A stretch of DNA of 58,796 nt, from positions 1-58,796 of the IMG/VR virus record IMGVR_UViG_3300042542_005195. One strand, given 5' to 3'. Made by a program: the position numbers and the translations under genes. Within the stretch, counting starts at the first letter, position 1, and every line of letters begins with the position of its first letter. The notes beneath the pieces were generated by a model that saw only the letters and a program-made list of their open reading frames with translations, was not told the DNA's origin and searched no databases. The DNA comes from a virus. Shown in pieces: positions 44,765 to 52,969 of this stretch.

Positions 44765-44781
44765 ATTAAAACTTTTATATC

Positions 44782-46815
44782 ATGAATGAATTAATGGATG
44801 ACTCACCGCAATCAAGGAAAAAAACTGATAGTGAAACTGGTACTCCCGTTTTAGATAATTTTTCCAAAGACCTTATAAAATACGCAGAAGAAGGCAAATT
44901 AGACCCCGTTATTGGTAGAGACAAGGAAATTTTGAGAATTGCTCAAATTCTATCAAGAAGGAAAAAAAATAACCCAATTATAATCGGAGAACCTGGTTGT
45001 GGTAAAACCGCAATTGTTGAGGGATTGGCAATGAAAATCCAACAAGGGGAATGTCCAAGAAATTTGTTGGATAAAAGAATTGTATTGTTGGATATGACCT
45101 CAATTGTTGCTGGCACCAAATATCGTGGTCAGTTTGAGGAACGAATGAAAGTAATTATTGAAGAATTGCAATCTCACCCTAACATTATTGTTTTTATTGA
45201 CGAAATTCACACTATAGTTGGTGCAGGAAATTCATCAGGTTCTTTGGATGCATCTAATATCTTCAAACCGGCTTTGGCACGAGGAGAAATTCAATGTATT
45301 GGCGCTACTACATTAGATGAATACCGTAAAAACTTTGAAAAGGATGGAGCGTTGGAAAGAAGATTTCAAAAAGTAGTTGTGGACCCTTCAACAAAAGAAG
45401 AAACATTACAGATTCTAAGAAATTCGAAATCAAAATATGAGGATTATCATAAGGTAATTTTTTCAGAGGAGATTTTAACCACATGTGTTGATTTAGCAGA
45501 CAGATATGTTACTGATAGAGAATTTCCCGACAAAGCATTTGACATTATAGATGAAGTGGGGGCAAGAAGTCAGGTCGATGTTAAAATGCCTGAGTCGATT
45601 GAAAAATTAAAGCAAGAGGCTGCAGATATCAAACAACTCAAAATTGATGTTGTCAAAAGACAAAACTACGAACAAGCTGCGGAATTAAGAGATAAAGAAA
45701 AAAGAATTCTTAACCGATTAACCGCGGAAAAACAAAAGTTTGAAGAACAAATGAACATCAATAAAAAAGAAGTTCATATTGAATTGGTGTATGAGGTGGT
45801 GTCGAATATGACAAAGATACCAGTTGGTAAATTAAATATTGATGATACAAAATCATTAATTAATTTGGAGTCGATGTTGGAATCAAAAGTTATCGGTCAA
45901 TCCGAAGCGGTTAGCAAAATCTCAAAAGCAATCAGAAGAAATAGGTTAGGTATCAAAGACCCAAATAGACCAATTGGCTCATTTATTTTTCTAGGTTCAA
46001 CAGGTGTCGGTAAAACTCACTTGGCAAAACAATTGGCAAAAGAAATTTTTGGTAGCGAAGATTCACTTATCAGAGTTGATATGTCTGAATATCAAGAAAA
46101 ACATTCAATATCAAGATTGATTGGTTCTCCTCCCGGATATGTTGGTTATGATGAAGGAGGTCAATTAACTGAACAAGTTAAAAACAAACCATACTCACTT
46201 ATTTTATTTGACGAAATTGAAAAAGCAAATAAAGACGTTTTTTCTACATTACTTCAAGTACTTGACGATGGACATCTAACCGATGGATTGGGACGTAGAA
46301 TTAACTTTAAAAATTGTTTGATTATTATGACCTCAAACTTGGGAGTTAAAAAAGTACAAGAGTTTGGTTCAGGAATTGGTTTCCAAAAGAAAGATTATGT
46401 TGTTGAAGAACAAAAAAGAGATACCCTTAAAAAAGAATTACAGAAATTTTTCGCACCTGAATTTTTAAATCGTATTGACGACATCATTGTGTTCAACACC
46501 TTGAAAGAGGAACATGTTAAACAAATCGTAAAAATTGAACTTGACAAACTAACTAGCAGATTATCAAAAATCAAATACAACTTCAAATTTGATGATACAA
46601 TTGTTGAGGTTATTTCCAAAATTGGTTTTGATGAAATGTATGGTGCTCGTCCGTTGAAAAGAGCGATTCAAGATAAAATTGAAGATTATATCTCAGAAGA
46701 AGTTTTGAAAGGCGCTTTGACAACAGAAACAAATTATATTGTTTCATCAGAAAATGATGAAATAAAAATCTCAGAAGAAAAGAAAGTTAAGAAAACAAAA
46801 AAGGAGGTCAAATGA
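44782..46815 (+). CDS. ClpC-like AAA+ unfoldase lacking the N-terminal domain
   Basis: Both ATPase modules of a Clp/Hsp100 class I protein are present: Walker A GEPGCGKT at 69-76 and GSTGVGKT near 405, Walker B VFIDEIHT and ILFDEIEK, GYVGYDEGG pore loop, and PEFLNRIDD sensor. A UVR-type helix QNYEQAAELRDKEKR near 294 marks it as ClpC rather than ClpA/ClpB. GIGFQ near 531 resembles the loop that docks ClpP. The usual 150-residue N domain is missing (677 against about 850 residues). It may feed substrates to host ClpP or refold with Hsp20. The stop lies inside the terminator stem. Confidence 0.92.
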   Translation: MNELMDDSPQSRKKTDSETGTPVLDNFSKDLIKYAEEGKLDPVIGRDKEILRIAQILSRRKKNNPIIIGEPGCGKTAIVEGLAMKIQQGECPRNLLDKRIVLLDMTSIVAGTKYRGQFEERMKVIIEELQSHPNIIVFIDEIHTIVGAGNSSGSLDASNIFKPALARGEIQCIGATTLDEYRKNFEKDGALERRFQKVVVDPSTKEETLQILRNSKSKYEDYHKVIFSEEILTTCVDLADRYVTDREFPDKAFDIIDEVGARSQVDVKMPESIEKLKQEAADIKQLKIDVVKRQNYEQAAELRDKEKRILNRLTAEKQKFEEQMNINKKEVHIELVYEVVSNMTKIPVGKLNIDDTKSLINLESMLESKVIGQSEAVSKISKAIRRNRLGIKDPNRPIGSFIFLGSTGVGKTHLAKQLAKEIFGSEDSLIRVDMSEYQEKHSISRLIGSPPGYVGYDEGGQLTEQVKNKPYSLILFDEIEKANKDVFSTLLQVLDDGHLTDGLGRRINFKNCLIIMTSNLGVKKVQEFGSGIGFQKKDYVVEEQKRDTLKKELQKFFAPEFLNRIDDIIVFNTLKEEHVKQIVKIELDKLTSRLSKIKYNFKFDDTIVEVISKIGFDEMYGARPLKRAIQDKIEDYISEEVLKGALTTETNYIVSSENDEIKISEEKKVKKTKKEVK

Positions 46816-46827
46816 CCTCCTTTTTTT
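46797..46827 (+). terminator. Bidirectional terminator between convergent ClpC-like and M20 genes
   Basis: Stem GGAGGTC (46803-46809) with GACCTCC (46814-46820), AAAT loop, T7 on the right and A-run on the left, able to end transcripts from both sides. It includes the ClpC-like stop codon. Confidence 0.9.
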
Positions 46828-47659
46828 AAAATACCGAATAATATTTGTCAGGTTTTTCTGTTTTGAACCTGTATTTTTGGTTACCAAGTTTTTCAATCAT
46901 TTTCTTACCAACCTCAATTCCGTTATAAACATCTTCGACAACAACATATTCGTTTGGTGTGTGATAGTTATAATACCCTATTGAAAAGTTAATACAAGAA
47001 AAATCAAAGGATTCTTTTAAAGCGTAAACATCGGTGTAGGGGTGAGAAAAATATTTTAATTTGTCAGGAAAAGATTCTATAAGAATTTCATCACAACCAC
47101 GGAAAAAATCTGAGTTTCTATCAAACAAAGTTGTACCCCAACATCTTTCAGTAACCATCCAATTTTCAGGTGCGTCAAACTGAATTGCGTAACCAACGTC
47201 TGTGAAAAAAGACCTATCTGCTCTACGAGACCCGTGACAACCAGTTTCTTCTGAAACAAAAAATGCGGCCTTCAAAAAAGGTAGTTCTTTTAACAATTCC
47301 AAACAAGCATAAATACCACACTTATCATCACCACCAATACCGGTCGGTTTTCCTGAATTGTTGTAAGCCTTCAATGATAATTTTAATTCACCTTGAGCAT
47401 TTTTAAGTTGTTCTTCAACAACATTTATGGTATCTATATTATGGACCGTATCAGTGTGAGATACAACACAAGGGAAATAAAATCCATCAGGCACATCACC
47501 TGTTGTTTTGGTTGCATAAATATTCATATATTCATCAACAACATGGTCAATTTCATTTTCTGTGAGCCAATCGCTGATAAATTGAACCATCATTTCCTCT
47601 TTATAGGTTTTGGATGGGACGGATAATACATCCTTTAATAATTGATAATTTCTTTCCAT
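46826..47659 (-). CDS. M20-family metallopeptidase (peptidase T/PepV-like)
   Basis: A 277-residue protein with the metal ligands of the M20/M28 clan in order: VVSHTDTVH (first His and Asp), GIGGDDKCGIYACLELL (bridging Asp), FVSEETGCHGSR (catalytic and bridging Glu) and a final HTPNEY His. The lid/dimerisation domain typical of M20 is largely missing, which explains the short length. It could trim peptides produced by the Clp system or hydrolyse a cell-wall or other small peptide. Rarely noted in phages. Convergent with the ClpC-like gene; a TATATTTG -7 box (47664-47671) lies directly before ATG. Confidence 0.82.
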   Translation of the reverse strand: MERNYQLLKDVLSVPSKTYKEEMMVQFISDWLTENEIDHVVDEYMNIYATKTTGDVPDGFYFPCVVSHTDTVHNIDTINVVEEQLKNAQGELKLSLKAYNNSGKPTGIGGDDKCGIYACLELLKELPFLKAAFFVSEETGCHGSRRADRSFFTDVGYAIQFDAPENWMVTERCWGTTLFDRNSDFFRGCDEILIESFPDKLKYFSHPYTDVYALKESFDFSCINFSIGYYNYHTPNEYVVVEDVYNGIEVGKKMIEKLGNQKYRFKTEKPDKYYSVF

Positions 47660-47663
47660 AGGA

Positions 47664-47671
47664 CAAATATA
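47664..47671 (-). promoter_or_regulatory. Bacteroidota-type -7 box before the M20 peptidase gene
   Basis: TATATTTG on the minus strand, exact match to TAnnTTTG, four bases before ATG. No convincing TTG at the -33 position; transcripts from here would be nearly leaderless. Confidence 0.5.
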
Positions 47672-47694
47672 TGAAAAAGTTTTGATATAAAAAA

Positions 47695-48867
47695 TTAACT
47701 ACCGACTTTAGAAATTGCACTAGCAACTTTTGAAGTTTTATCTATAACTTTTAAGGTTTCTCCTGATGAGTCGTATGATTTGTCTGCTAAATAACCCGCA
47801 CCTGATTTAACTAAATCGGTACCCGCTTTTGTTACCATTTTTTTAACTGCTTTGGCTGCCGTTACAAATTCCGAAAGACTACCCAATATTTTTTCAATAC
47901 CAACAATAATCGGTTCTAAAAATTTAAATTCTAAGGCCAACTGACCCAATTTTGATACCATAGCCTCAAAAAGAGACGTAAAGTTTGCCTTCGTTAACCA
48001 TTTAAACGCTTGAGGGTTGGCTTTTATGAAATCCACAACTACACTATAAGTCCCTTTAGTTAAAGAACTTGTCTTGAACACATTACTTACTATTTTGGCT
48101 CCAGGTCCAAATGTAATAACACCCGCTAAATCCGTTAAAATATTTATCCAATCGGCCTCTCCGGTATTTGTCCATTGTTTAATATCCCAAGCCAATAACA
48201 ATCCCCAAGCAACTTCTACAAGTATCGCTCCGAAACCTAAAGAATCTAAAACTACTTGTGCCCCTACACCCGCAACAGAATTCATTGCTTCTCTGAATTC
48301 CTTGAAGAATCCATCCCATCCCAACTCACTAATTTTTGCGGCTAAAGTGTTATTTTCACAAAGTTTTTTTTCAGGGTCGTATTTTTGTTCTCTATGATTA
48401 TTACAAAAATTTGTATGACATAAATATTTATATCCTCCTTGTTTAAATAAAACATAATCTGATTTTGGATTCGATTTACAGGCAGTATAAACTTGTTTTG
48501 TTACCTCAGCACTTTTTTGAAATTGTTGACCTGATTGATTATATGAATTTTTTTGGGATTGATTTTGTTGATTAGTTTTTTGATAGTCAAAACCTTGACG
48601 TAAAGTGTTTTGGTCTATTGTTGTTGGGAAAGAGTTTTTTTGATACGGTTGGTTAGGAAAAACATATTTCGCATCTATCCCACCTGTTGGTATCTGACCT
48701 TTAACGTCTTCTCCGAATTTACCTTTACTGTCATAATAATAAACAGTCATTTGTTCATTTAATAGATTAGAAAAAATCTCGAGCAAATTTTCAGATTGAG
48801 CCCTATCAAATTCATTTTTGTAATATAGAGACAATATTGCTTTTTTTTCAGATTCTGAGAGATTCAT
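47695..48867 (-). CDS. Probable packaged protein with long hydrophobic helices
   Basis: The leader (residues 1-38) is helical and ends IFSNLLNE followed by Gln, a prohead protease-type site. Residues about 80-125 are Gln/Asn-rich, followed by a Cys cluster (ACKSNP, LCHTNFCNNH, KLCENN) that may bind metal or form disulfides. From residue 190 on there are amphipathic and hydrophobic helices (GAILVEVAWGLLLAWDI, LTDLAGVITFGPGA). A membrane-penetrating or DNA-ejection role is plausible. It shares the leader idea, not the sequence, with the next two genes. 390 residues. Confidence 0.6.
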   Translation of the reverse strand: MNLSESEKKAILSLYYKNEFDRAQSENLLEIFSNLLNEQMTVYYYDSKGKFGEDVKGQIPTGGIDAKYVFPNQPYQKNSFPTTIDQNTLRQGFDYQKTNQQNQSQKNSYNQSGQQFQKSAEVTKQVYTACKSNPKSDYVLFKQGGYKYLCHTNFCNNHREQKYDPEKKLCENNTLAAKISELGWDGFFKEFREAMNSVAGVGAQVVLDSLGFGAILVEVAWGLLLAWDIKQWTNTGEADWINILTDLAGVITFGPGAKIVSNVFKTSSLTKGTYSVVVDFIKANPQAFKWLTKANFTSLFEAMVSKLGQLALEFKFLEPIIVGIEKILGSLSEFVTAAKAVKKMVTKAGTDLVKSGAGYLADKSYDSSGETLKVIDKTSKVASAISKVGS

Positions 48868-48879
48868 TACATATTAACT

Positions 48880-49515
48880 TTAAAATTTATATCGTTCTCT
48901 AGTAAACTTCATCAGACCTCTTATCAAACCTATTACAACAATTGCAATTATAGAAATTACCATTCCTGAGGCAGGTGAAATATTTATGCCCGCAATGGTA
49001 CTAAAAAGAAATGAATGTATCAGACCAAAAGATAAGACATTAATACCAAAAATTCTCTGTAACATAAAACCAATCTTTTGTTCTATTCCGCCTTTAACAT
49101 CTTTCAGTTCTGTATCGAAAGAATCCGCATCTTTACTATTATCGTATTTAAGATAATCAGACCAAAATCCCTCACCCAAATTCTTAGATGAAAACATACT
49201 TTCTAAAGATGATTTTACTTCGTCTTCACTCATTTTGGTTACGTCTTTACCAAAAAAATTAGAAGCATTTTGAATTAGTTTTTCAGGATTTGGTAGTTCT
49301 GATAATACTTTATCAGGTATTGATTCTACTTTTTCTTTTACTGATTGTAAAACATCAGATAAACTTTGACCTGCATCTTTTACATAATCGTCACCAGGGT
49401 AAAACATAGAATCCATTGGCGACTCTGAAATGATTGTACTATACCCTTTATTTTTATGCATTTCCAAAATTCTTTGTTTTTCTGATTTTGGAATATCGTT
49501 AAATAAATTTTTCAT
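48880..49515 (-). CDS. Probable packaged membrane protein
   Basis: The first 26 residues, NLFNDIPKSEKQRILEMHK and on, are nearly identical to the start of the next gene, and the segment ends IISE followed by Ser at residue 31, a possible protease site. The middle is helical and acidic. The C-terminus has two hydrophobic segments (VLSFGLIHSFLFSTIAGI and MVISIIAIVVIGLIRGLM) separated by a short polar turn. It probably inserts into the host membrane on ejection or assembles in the virion. 211 residues. Confidence 0.62.
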   Translation of the reverse strand: MKNLFNDIPKSEKQRILEMHKNKGYSTIISESPMDSMFYPGDDYVKDAGQSLSDVLQSVKEKVESIPDKVLSELPNPEKLIQNASNFFGKDVTKMSEDEVKSSLESMFSSKNLGEGFWSDYLKYDNSKDADSFDTELKDVKGGIEQKIGFMLQRIFGINVLSFGLIHSFLFSTIAGINISPASGMVISIIAIVVIGLIRGLMKFTRERYKF

Positions 49516-49542
49516 TTTATTGTAGTTTTTTGATATTTACAA

Positions 49543-50250
49543 TCAATTTTGAATTGACCTAGATGCGACTTTACCTTGGTTTAAGAACCTGTCTCTGATT
49601 TCACGGAATTCCTTTGCTGTTAAATTCTTTAAACACATCTTGAATAAAAGGTCTTTTTTAACGCCTCCATCTTTAATCCAACCTCCAGGTTTTTTATCTA
49701 CGGATGTATTGTCTATAGCGGTCTCTTGTTTATAACTCATACCTGAATCCTCCCACTCAATTTTAACAAATTGTTCTTTCTCCGCTTCAGGACTATTCAT
49801 TTTTGTTGCACTACCAACAACATTATAAGTGTTCCAAGTAACATTATTAACACCATCTTCTTTTGCTGCAGTGACAAAATTGTTTGCCCTTTCTTTCGCT
49901 AGCGATTTGTTGTCGAAACCTTGGGCGGTACCAACATTTGACGCACCTCCGGTCACTTTTACCAAAGTATTGTTTGGTAAATTTTTTAGTTTTTTAATGA
50001 GTTCCTTGTATTCAGGTAAATTTTTATTTATTGCAGAAATTCCGTTTTTGAATAGGTTAGAACCCAAAAGTTCTGTGTTTTTGTAATATGTTAATTTTTC
50101 TTTGAATGGTTTAGTATCGTCTTCCATACCTGGCGCTCCTGTTCTGTCATCCCTATAAGGTTGTTCAGACAATGTATAACCACGTTTTTTGTGTAATTCC
50201 AAAATTCTTTGTTTTTCTGATTTTGGAATATCGTTAAATAAATTTTCCAT
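49543..50250 (-). CDS. Packaged-type leader fused to an OmpA-like domain
   Basis: The leader NLFNDIPKSEKQRILELHK is shared with the preceding gene product; it ends TLSE followed by Gln at residue 29. Residues about 70-170 resemble an OmpA-like domain: NTLVKVTGGASNVGT, then DNKSLAKERANNFV (the N-x-x-L-x-x-x-R-A helix) and WNTYNVVGSAT. OmpA-like domains bind peptidoglycan, suggesting contact with the cell wall during entry. The C-terminus is basic and helical. 235 residues. Confidence 0.65.
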   Translation of the reverse strand: MENLFNDIPKSEKQRILELHKKRGYTLSEQPYRDDRTGAPGMEDDTKPFKEKLTYYKNTELLGSNLFKNGISAINKNLPEYKELIKKLKNLPNNTLVKVTGGASNVGTAQGFDNKSLAKERANNFVTAAKEDGVNNVTWNTYNVVGSATKMNSPEAEKEQFVKIEWEDSGMSYKQETAIDNTSVDKKPGGWIKDGGVKKDLLFKMCLKNLTAKEFREIRDRFLNQGKVASRSIQN

Positions 50251-50267
50251 ATGTTTATATTTTTATT

Positions 50268-50275
50268 ATAAATAT
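50268..50275 (-). promoter_or_regulatory. ATATTTAT element (minus) before the OmpA-like gene
   Basis: Exact 8-mer, ending 17 bases before the ATG at 50250. Confidence 0.45.
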
Positions 50276-50292
50276 ACAATCACTAAAAAAAA

Positions 50293-51642
50293 TCAAAATA
50301 AAGATAAATTGTTGATGGTTTTCATAAAATCGTCATAGGTCATTTGAGTTCTTCCCGAACCTTTATCGAAACCTCCTCTTCTCAAATCTACAATTATTTT
50401 ATTTGTTTTTGGGTCAACACCTACCAAATGAAAACTGTGTTTTGGGTTGGCAGGAAAATCATACCACTTACCGAACTTATATTTTTTTTGTAAGTCAGTT
50501 AAAACTTTACGGTATTCATTAATGTCTTTAATTAAATCTCCTTCCATTACCACGTCGTAAAATTTATCAACATAATGTGTTACACTTCTGTTAAAACTTT
50601 CTGTGTCAAATTCACCATAAAACTCGTACATGTATTCTTCATAATTGGTGACATCTAATTTATGTCCGAAATGTGAAATTAAATAATATAAATCTTTATC
50701 GTATAGACCTGATTTTTCATATAATCTTAAAGCATTACCTACGGTTGTAATATATTTGTAAAAACAACCGGTTTTTGAATATATACCAAATTTTTCATAT
50801 ACATCGCATGTTTCTTCCCTAACTTCTTTTTTAAATTGTTCGTTTCTTCCCTCGTTTTCCATGTTTACATAATCGCTCCAAACATCTTCACCAAATCTAG
50901 GGTAGATATTATCAAATATTTCAACCGCCGATTCCCAATCACCATCTCCATCTAACATAGATAATGTTGGAGCAAATAATTTCAAAATCTCATCAAGTTT
51001 TGCAAGGTTTTCATTATTGAATGAATAAAATACCCTACCTACTCTCCAATCATAATCATCACCATAATCGATAAATTCATAACCACCACCATAAGAAGAA
51101 AAAACTCTGTTCAAAATCCAAATTGTATCTTCTGATATATCAAAAGTTTTGAAAAATTGCTCGTCATCATCAAATTTCAAAAATAAAACAGAGTTTTTCG
51201 GATTCTTTTTTGCAAACTTAACATCATCAATTAAACTATCCATGCGTCCCAAGGTCCAACTACTTTTTGGAATTGTTCCTTCCGCCAATTTTTTTAATCC
51301 TAAATATGTTGTGGTTGAGAACCAATCTACATAATCTTCAATATATTCTACAATAAAAGAATAATTTTGAACTATGTCTGAAAATGATACAACACCACCA
51401 TCAAAGTTTTCTGAAGTTGTGTTACCACTTTCATTTACATGTATATAAAAAGATGAGTCATGGTCTGCTTTATTAATTAAAAAAAATAAATGACCTCTAC
51501 TTAATTGAGACCAAGAATATCTACCAAAATTTCTTTCTCCGCCATAATATACGGCAACACTATAAGTTATAACTTCAAAAAATTCGTAATTATCGTTTTC
51601 AAATAATAATTTTTTACCTTCATTTAACTCTTCTTCGGTCAT
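50293..51642 (-). CDS. Hypothetical protein with short cleavable leader
   Basis: A 449-residue acidic, aromatic-rich protein with no family I recognise. It starts TEEELNEGKK, L-N-E before Gly at residues 6-9. Repeated short segments with YxxDxxW-type composition suggest helical hairpins, and the last 60 residues contain KHSFHLVGVDPKTNKIIVDLRRGG, a small strand domain. It shares the packaged-protein pattern with the downstream genes. Confidence 0.58.
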   Translation of the reverse strand: MTEEELNEGKKLLFENDNYEFFEVITYSVAVYYGGERNFGRYSWSQLSRGHLFFLINKADHDSSFYIHVNESGNTTSENFDGGVVSFSDIVQNYSFIVEYIEDYVDWFSTTTYLGLKKLAEGTIPKSSWTLGRMDSLIDDVKFAKKNPKNSVLFLKFDDDEQFFKTFDISEDTIWILNRVFSSYGGGYEFIDYGDDYDWRVGRVFYSFNNENLAKLDEILKLFAPTLSMLDGDGDWESAVEIFDNIYPRFGEDVWSDYVNMENEGRNEQFKKEVREETCDVYEKFGIYSKTGCFYKYITTVGNALRLYEKSGLYDKDLYYLISHFGHKLDVTNYEEYMYEFYGEFDTESFNRSVTHYVDKFYDVVMEGDLIKDINEYRKVLTDLQKKYKFGKWYDFPANPKHSFHLVGVDPKTNKIIVDLRRGGFDKGSGRTQMTYDDFMKTINNLSLF

Positions 51643-51655
51643 AAAACTTTTTTAC

Positions 51656-51663
51656 ATAAATAT
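51656..51663 (-). promoter_or_regulatory. ATATTTAT element (minus) before the 51642 gene
   Basis: Exact 8-mer, ending 13 bases before the start at 51642, back to back with the tmRNA promoter. Confidence 0.45.
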
Positions 51664-51671
51664 TAGTTTTT

Positions 51672-51702
51672 TTTGGTTTTTACAAAAAGTTCCGTATATT
51701 TG
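51672..51702 (+). promoter_or_regulatory. Bacteroidota-type promoter of the tmRNA gene
   Basis: TTTG (51672-51675), 19 bases, TATATTTG (51695-51702): an exact match to the Bacteroidota housekeeping promoter. It lies about 28 bases before the mature tmRNA 5' end, leaving a short precursor leader for RNase P to remove. Confidence 0.82.
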
Positions 51703-51730
51703 TAAAAGAAATCAAGTTCTTTAAAATATT

Positions 51731-52110
51731 GGGGATGACATAGCATCGATTGGCACGGTTGTCAATCAAGGGCGCATCAAGGACGAACTAACCTTGTCAA
51801 AATGGTTCAAATCAATAGACGGAAACGTTATCAACAAACTTTCAGCTGTAGGACTTGTTCGTACTTCTGAAACAGTAGCAGTAGCCTAAGGCGAACCTAC
51901 CTCGGGTCGGCGTACTTATAACCTAGGAACAGAAGTACTTGAAGTGTGTGGTTTCTACCAAAAAAGAAACAAAAACCTCGTTTTGTCTGTTATGAGGAGG
52001 TATTCAAAACAGAATATTTCGGAACATTATGAATTAATGTTGTAATATGTGCGTAGTCCTTGATTCGCAAAGTGAGCAAGACCGGGGGGCGGCACCCCGC
52101 ATCTCCACCA
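51731..52110 (+). ncRNA. ssrA: tmRNA (transfer-messenger RNA)
   Basis: About 380 nt. The acceptor stem GGGGATG (51731-51737) pairs with CATCTCC (52100-52106), giving the G3-U70 identity pair for alanyl-tRNA synthetase, and the sequence ends ACCA with CCA encoded. Helix P2 is formed by ATCAAGGAC (51776-51784) and GTCCTTGAT (52056-52064). The mRNA-like part reads through GAC GGA AAC GTT ... GCA GTA GCC TAA (stop 51887-51889), a tag ending in VAVA. A GTACTT/AAGTAC hairpin follows the stop, as in tmRNA pseudoknots. The T-arm is CGGGG-GGCGGCA-CCCCG, lacking the normal TTCRA loop. It rescues stalled ribosomes in phage-infected cells. Confidence 0.9.
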
Positions 52111-52113
52111 TCT

Positions 52114-52143
52114 AAAACCTCATCAGAAATGGTGGGGTTTTTT
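52114..52143 (+). terminator. Rho-independent terminator after tmRNA
   Basis: AACCTCATCA (52116-52125), GAAA tetraloop, TGGTGGGGTT (52130-52139) with two or three G-U pairs, then TTTT. It begins six bases after the tmRNA CCA and overlaps the last bases of the convergent gene. Confidence 0.85.
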
Positions 52144-52954
52144 ATTTTAATAGGGATGCGGCATATTCCAATGCCCCCCAATGACCAATTCCTGAAGGTG
52201 TCTCTGTCGCCCCATCAACAACACCTGAACCCCTACCTTGACTTGGACCAACAATTACATTACTCGCAGGCACTCCTTTACTTACCGCATTATTAATTGA
52301 TGTTCGGACACCTGCAGATATCGCATAAGGTTCAACAATAAAAAGTTTATTTTTATCATCCATTGCACTTGAAATATCATTTGCATATCTGCAACCCGCG
52401 CTAAATAAAATCACATATGAATTTGGATTATTCTTTATAGAATTTAAAACATCAGATAACTCAAAATATCTATGTCCAATAACATTTTCTGAACCTGATG
52501 ATTTTTTAACTTTGTCAACTTGTTGATTTATATTTAAATCACCTCCTCTTGTATCTAACCCACCCATTAAAATGATATCGGAATTACCGCCATCTTTTTT
52601 TACTGTAATTGTAGAAGGTTCATTTTTTTCTTTTTCAATTTCTTCAGATGAAGATTCCGATTTACAAAAATCGGGTGTTTTCCATTCTACCTCTTTATCT
52701 TCCAATTTTTTAATATAACCTGTTGTTATCGGACCTACAACTCCGTCATCTTCAATCCCCATATCAGATTGAAATTTTTGAACACATTTTTTTGTTTGCG
52801 GACCAAATTTACCGTCAATATAAATCCCTAAAATTTTTTGTAATTCTTCAACATCAGTACCAACTGAACCTACTTTTAGAATTCCATCCAAAGTAAAGGA
52901 TTCATCAATTCTCATGATTTCTTTTATTCTTAATATGTTTTCAATCAAATTCAT
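52142..52954 (-). CDS. Peptidoglycan-binding-domain protein with cleavable leader
   Basis: Start taken at the ATG at 52954, four bases after an ATATTTAT element. Residues 1-18 (NLIENILRIKEIMRIDE) end I-D-E before Ser, a prohead protease-type site. Then comes a PG_binding_1 domain (VGTDVEELQKILGIYIDGKFGPQTKKCVQKFQ in pieces: the LQ-L, DG-FG and T...V..FQ landmarks). A polar linker precedes a C-terminal alpha/beta domain with DIILMGGLDTRGG, YVILFSAGCRYAND and GIGHWGALEYAASLL; a Ser/Gly nucleophile-like SAG is visible, so it could be a hydrolase of the cell wall, but I cannot name it. 270 residues. Confidence 0.72.
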   Translation of the reverse strand: MNLIENILRIKEIMRIDESFTLDGILKVGSVGTDVEELQKILGIYIDGKFGPQTKKCVQKFQSDMGIEDDGVVGPITTGYIKKLEDKEVEWKTPDFCKSESSSEEIEKEKNEPSTITVKKDGGNSDIILMGGLDTRGGDLNINQQVDKVKKSSGSENVIGHRYFELSDVLNSIKNNPNSYVILFSAGCRYANDISSAMDDKNKLFIVEPYAISAGVRTSINNAVSKGVPASNVIVGPSQGRGSGVVDGATETPSGIGHWGALEYAASLLK

Positions 52955-52958
52955 AATA

Positions 52959-52966
52959 ATAAATAT
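52959..52966 (-). promoter_or_regulatory. ATATTTAT element (minus) before the 52954 gene
   Basis: Exact 8-mer four bases before the ATG at 52954, directly after the terminator of the upstream ncRNA. Confidence 0.5.
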
Positions 52967-52969
52967 CAT

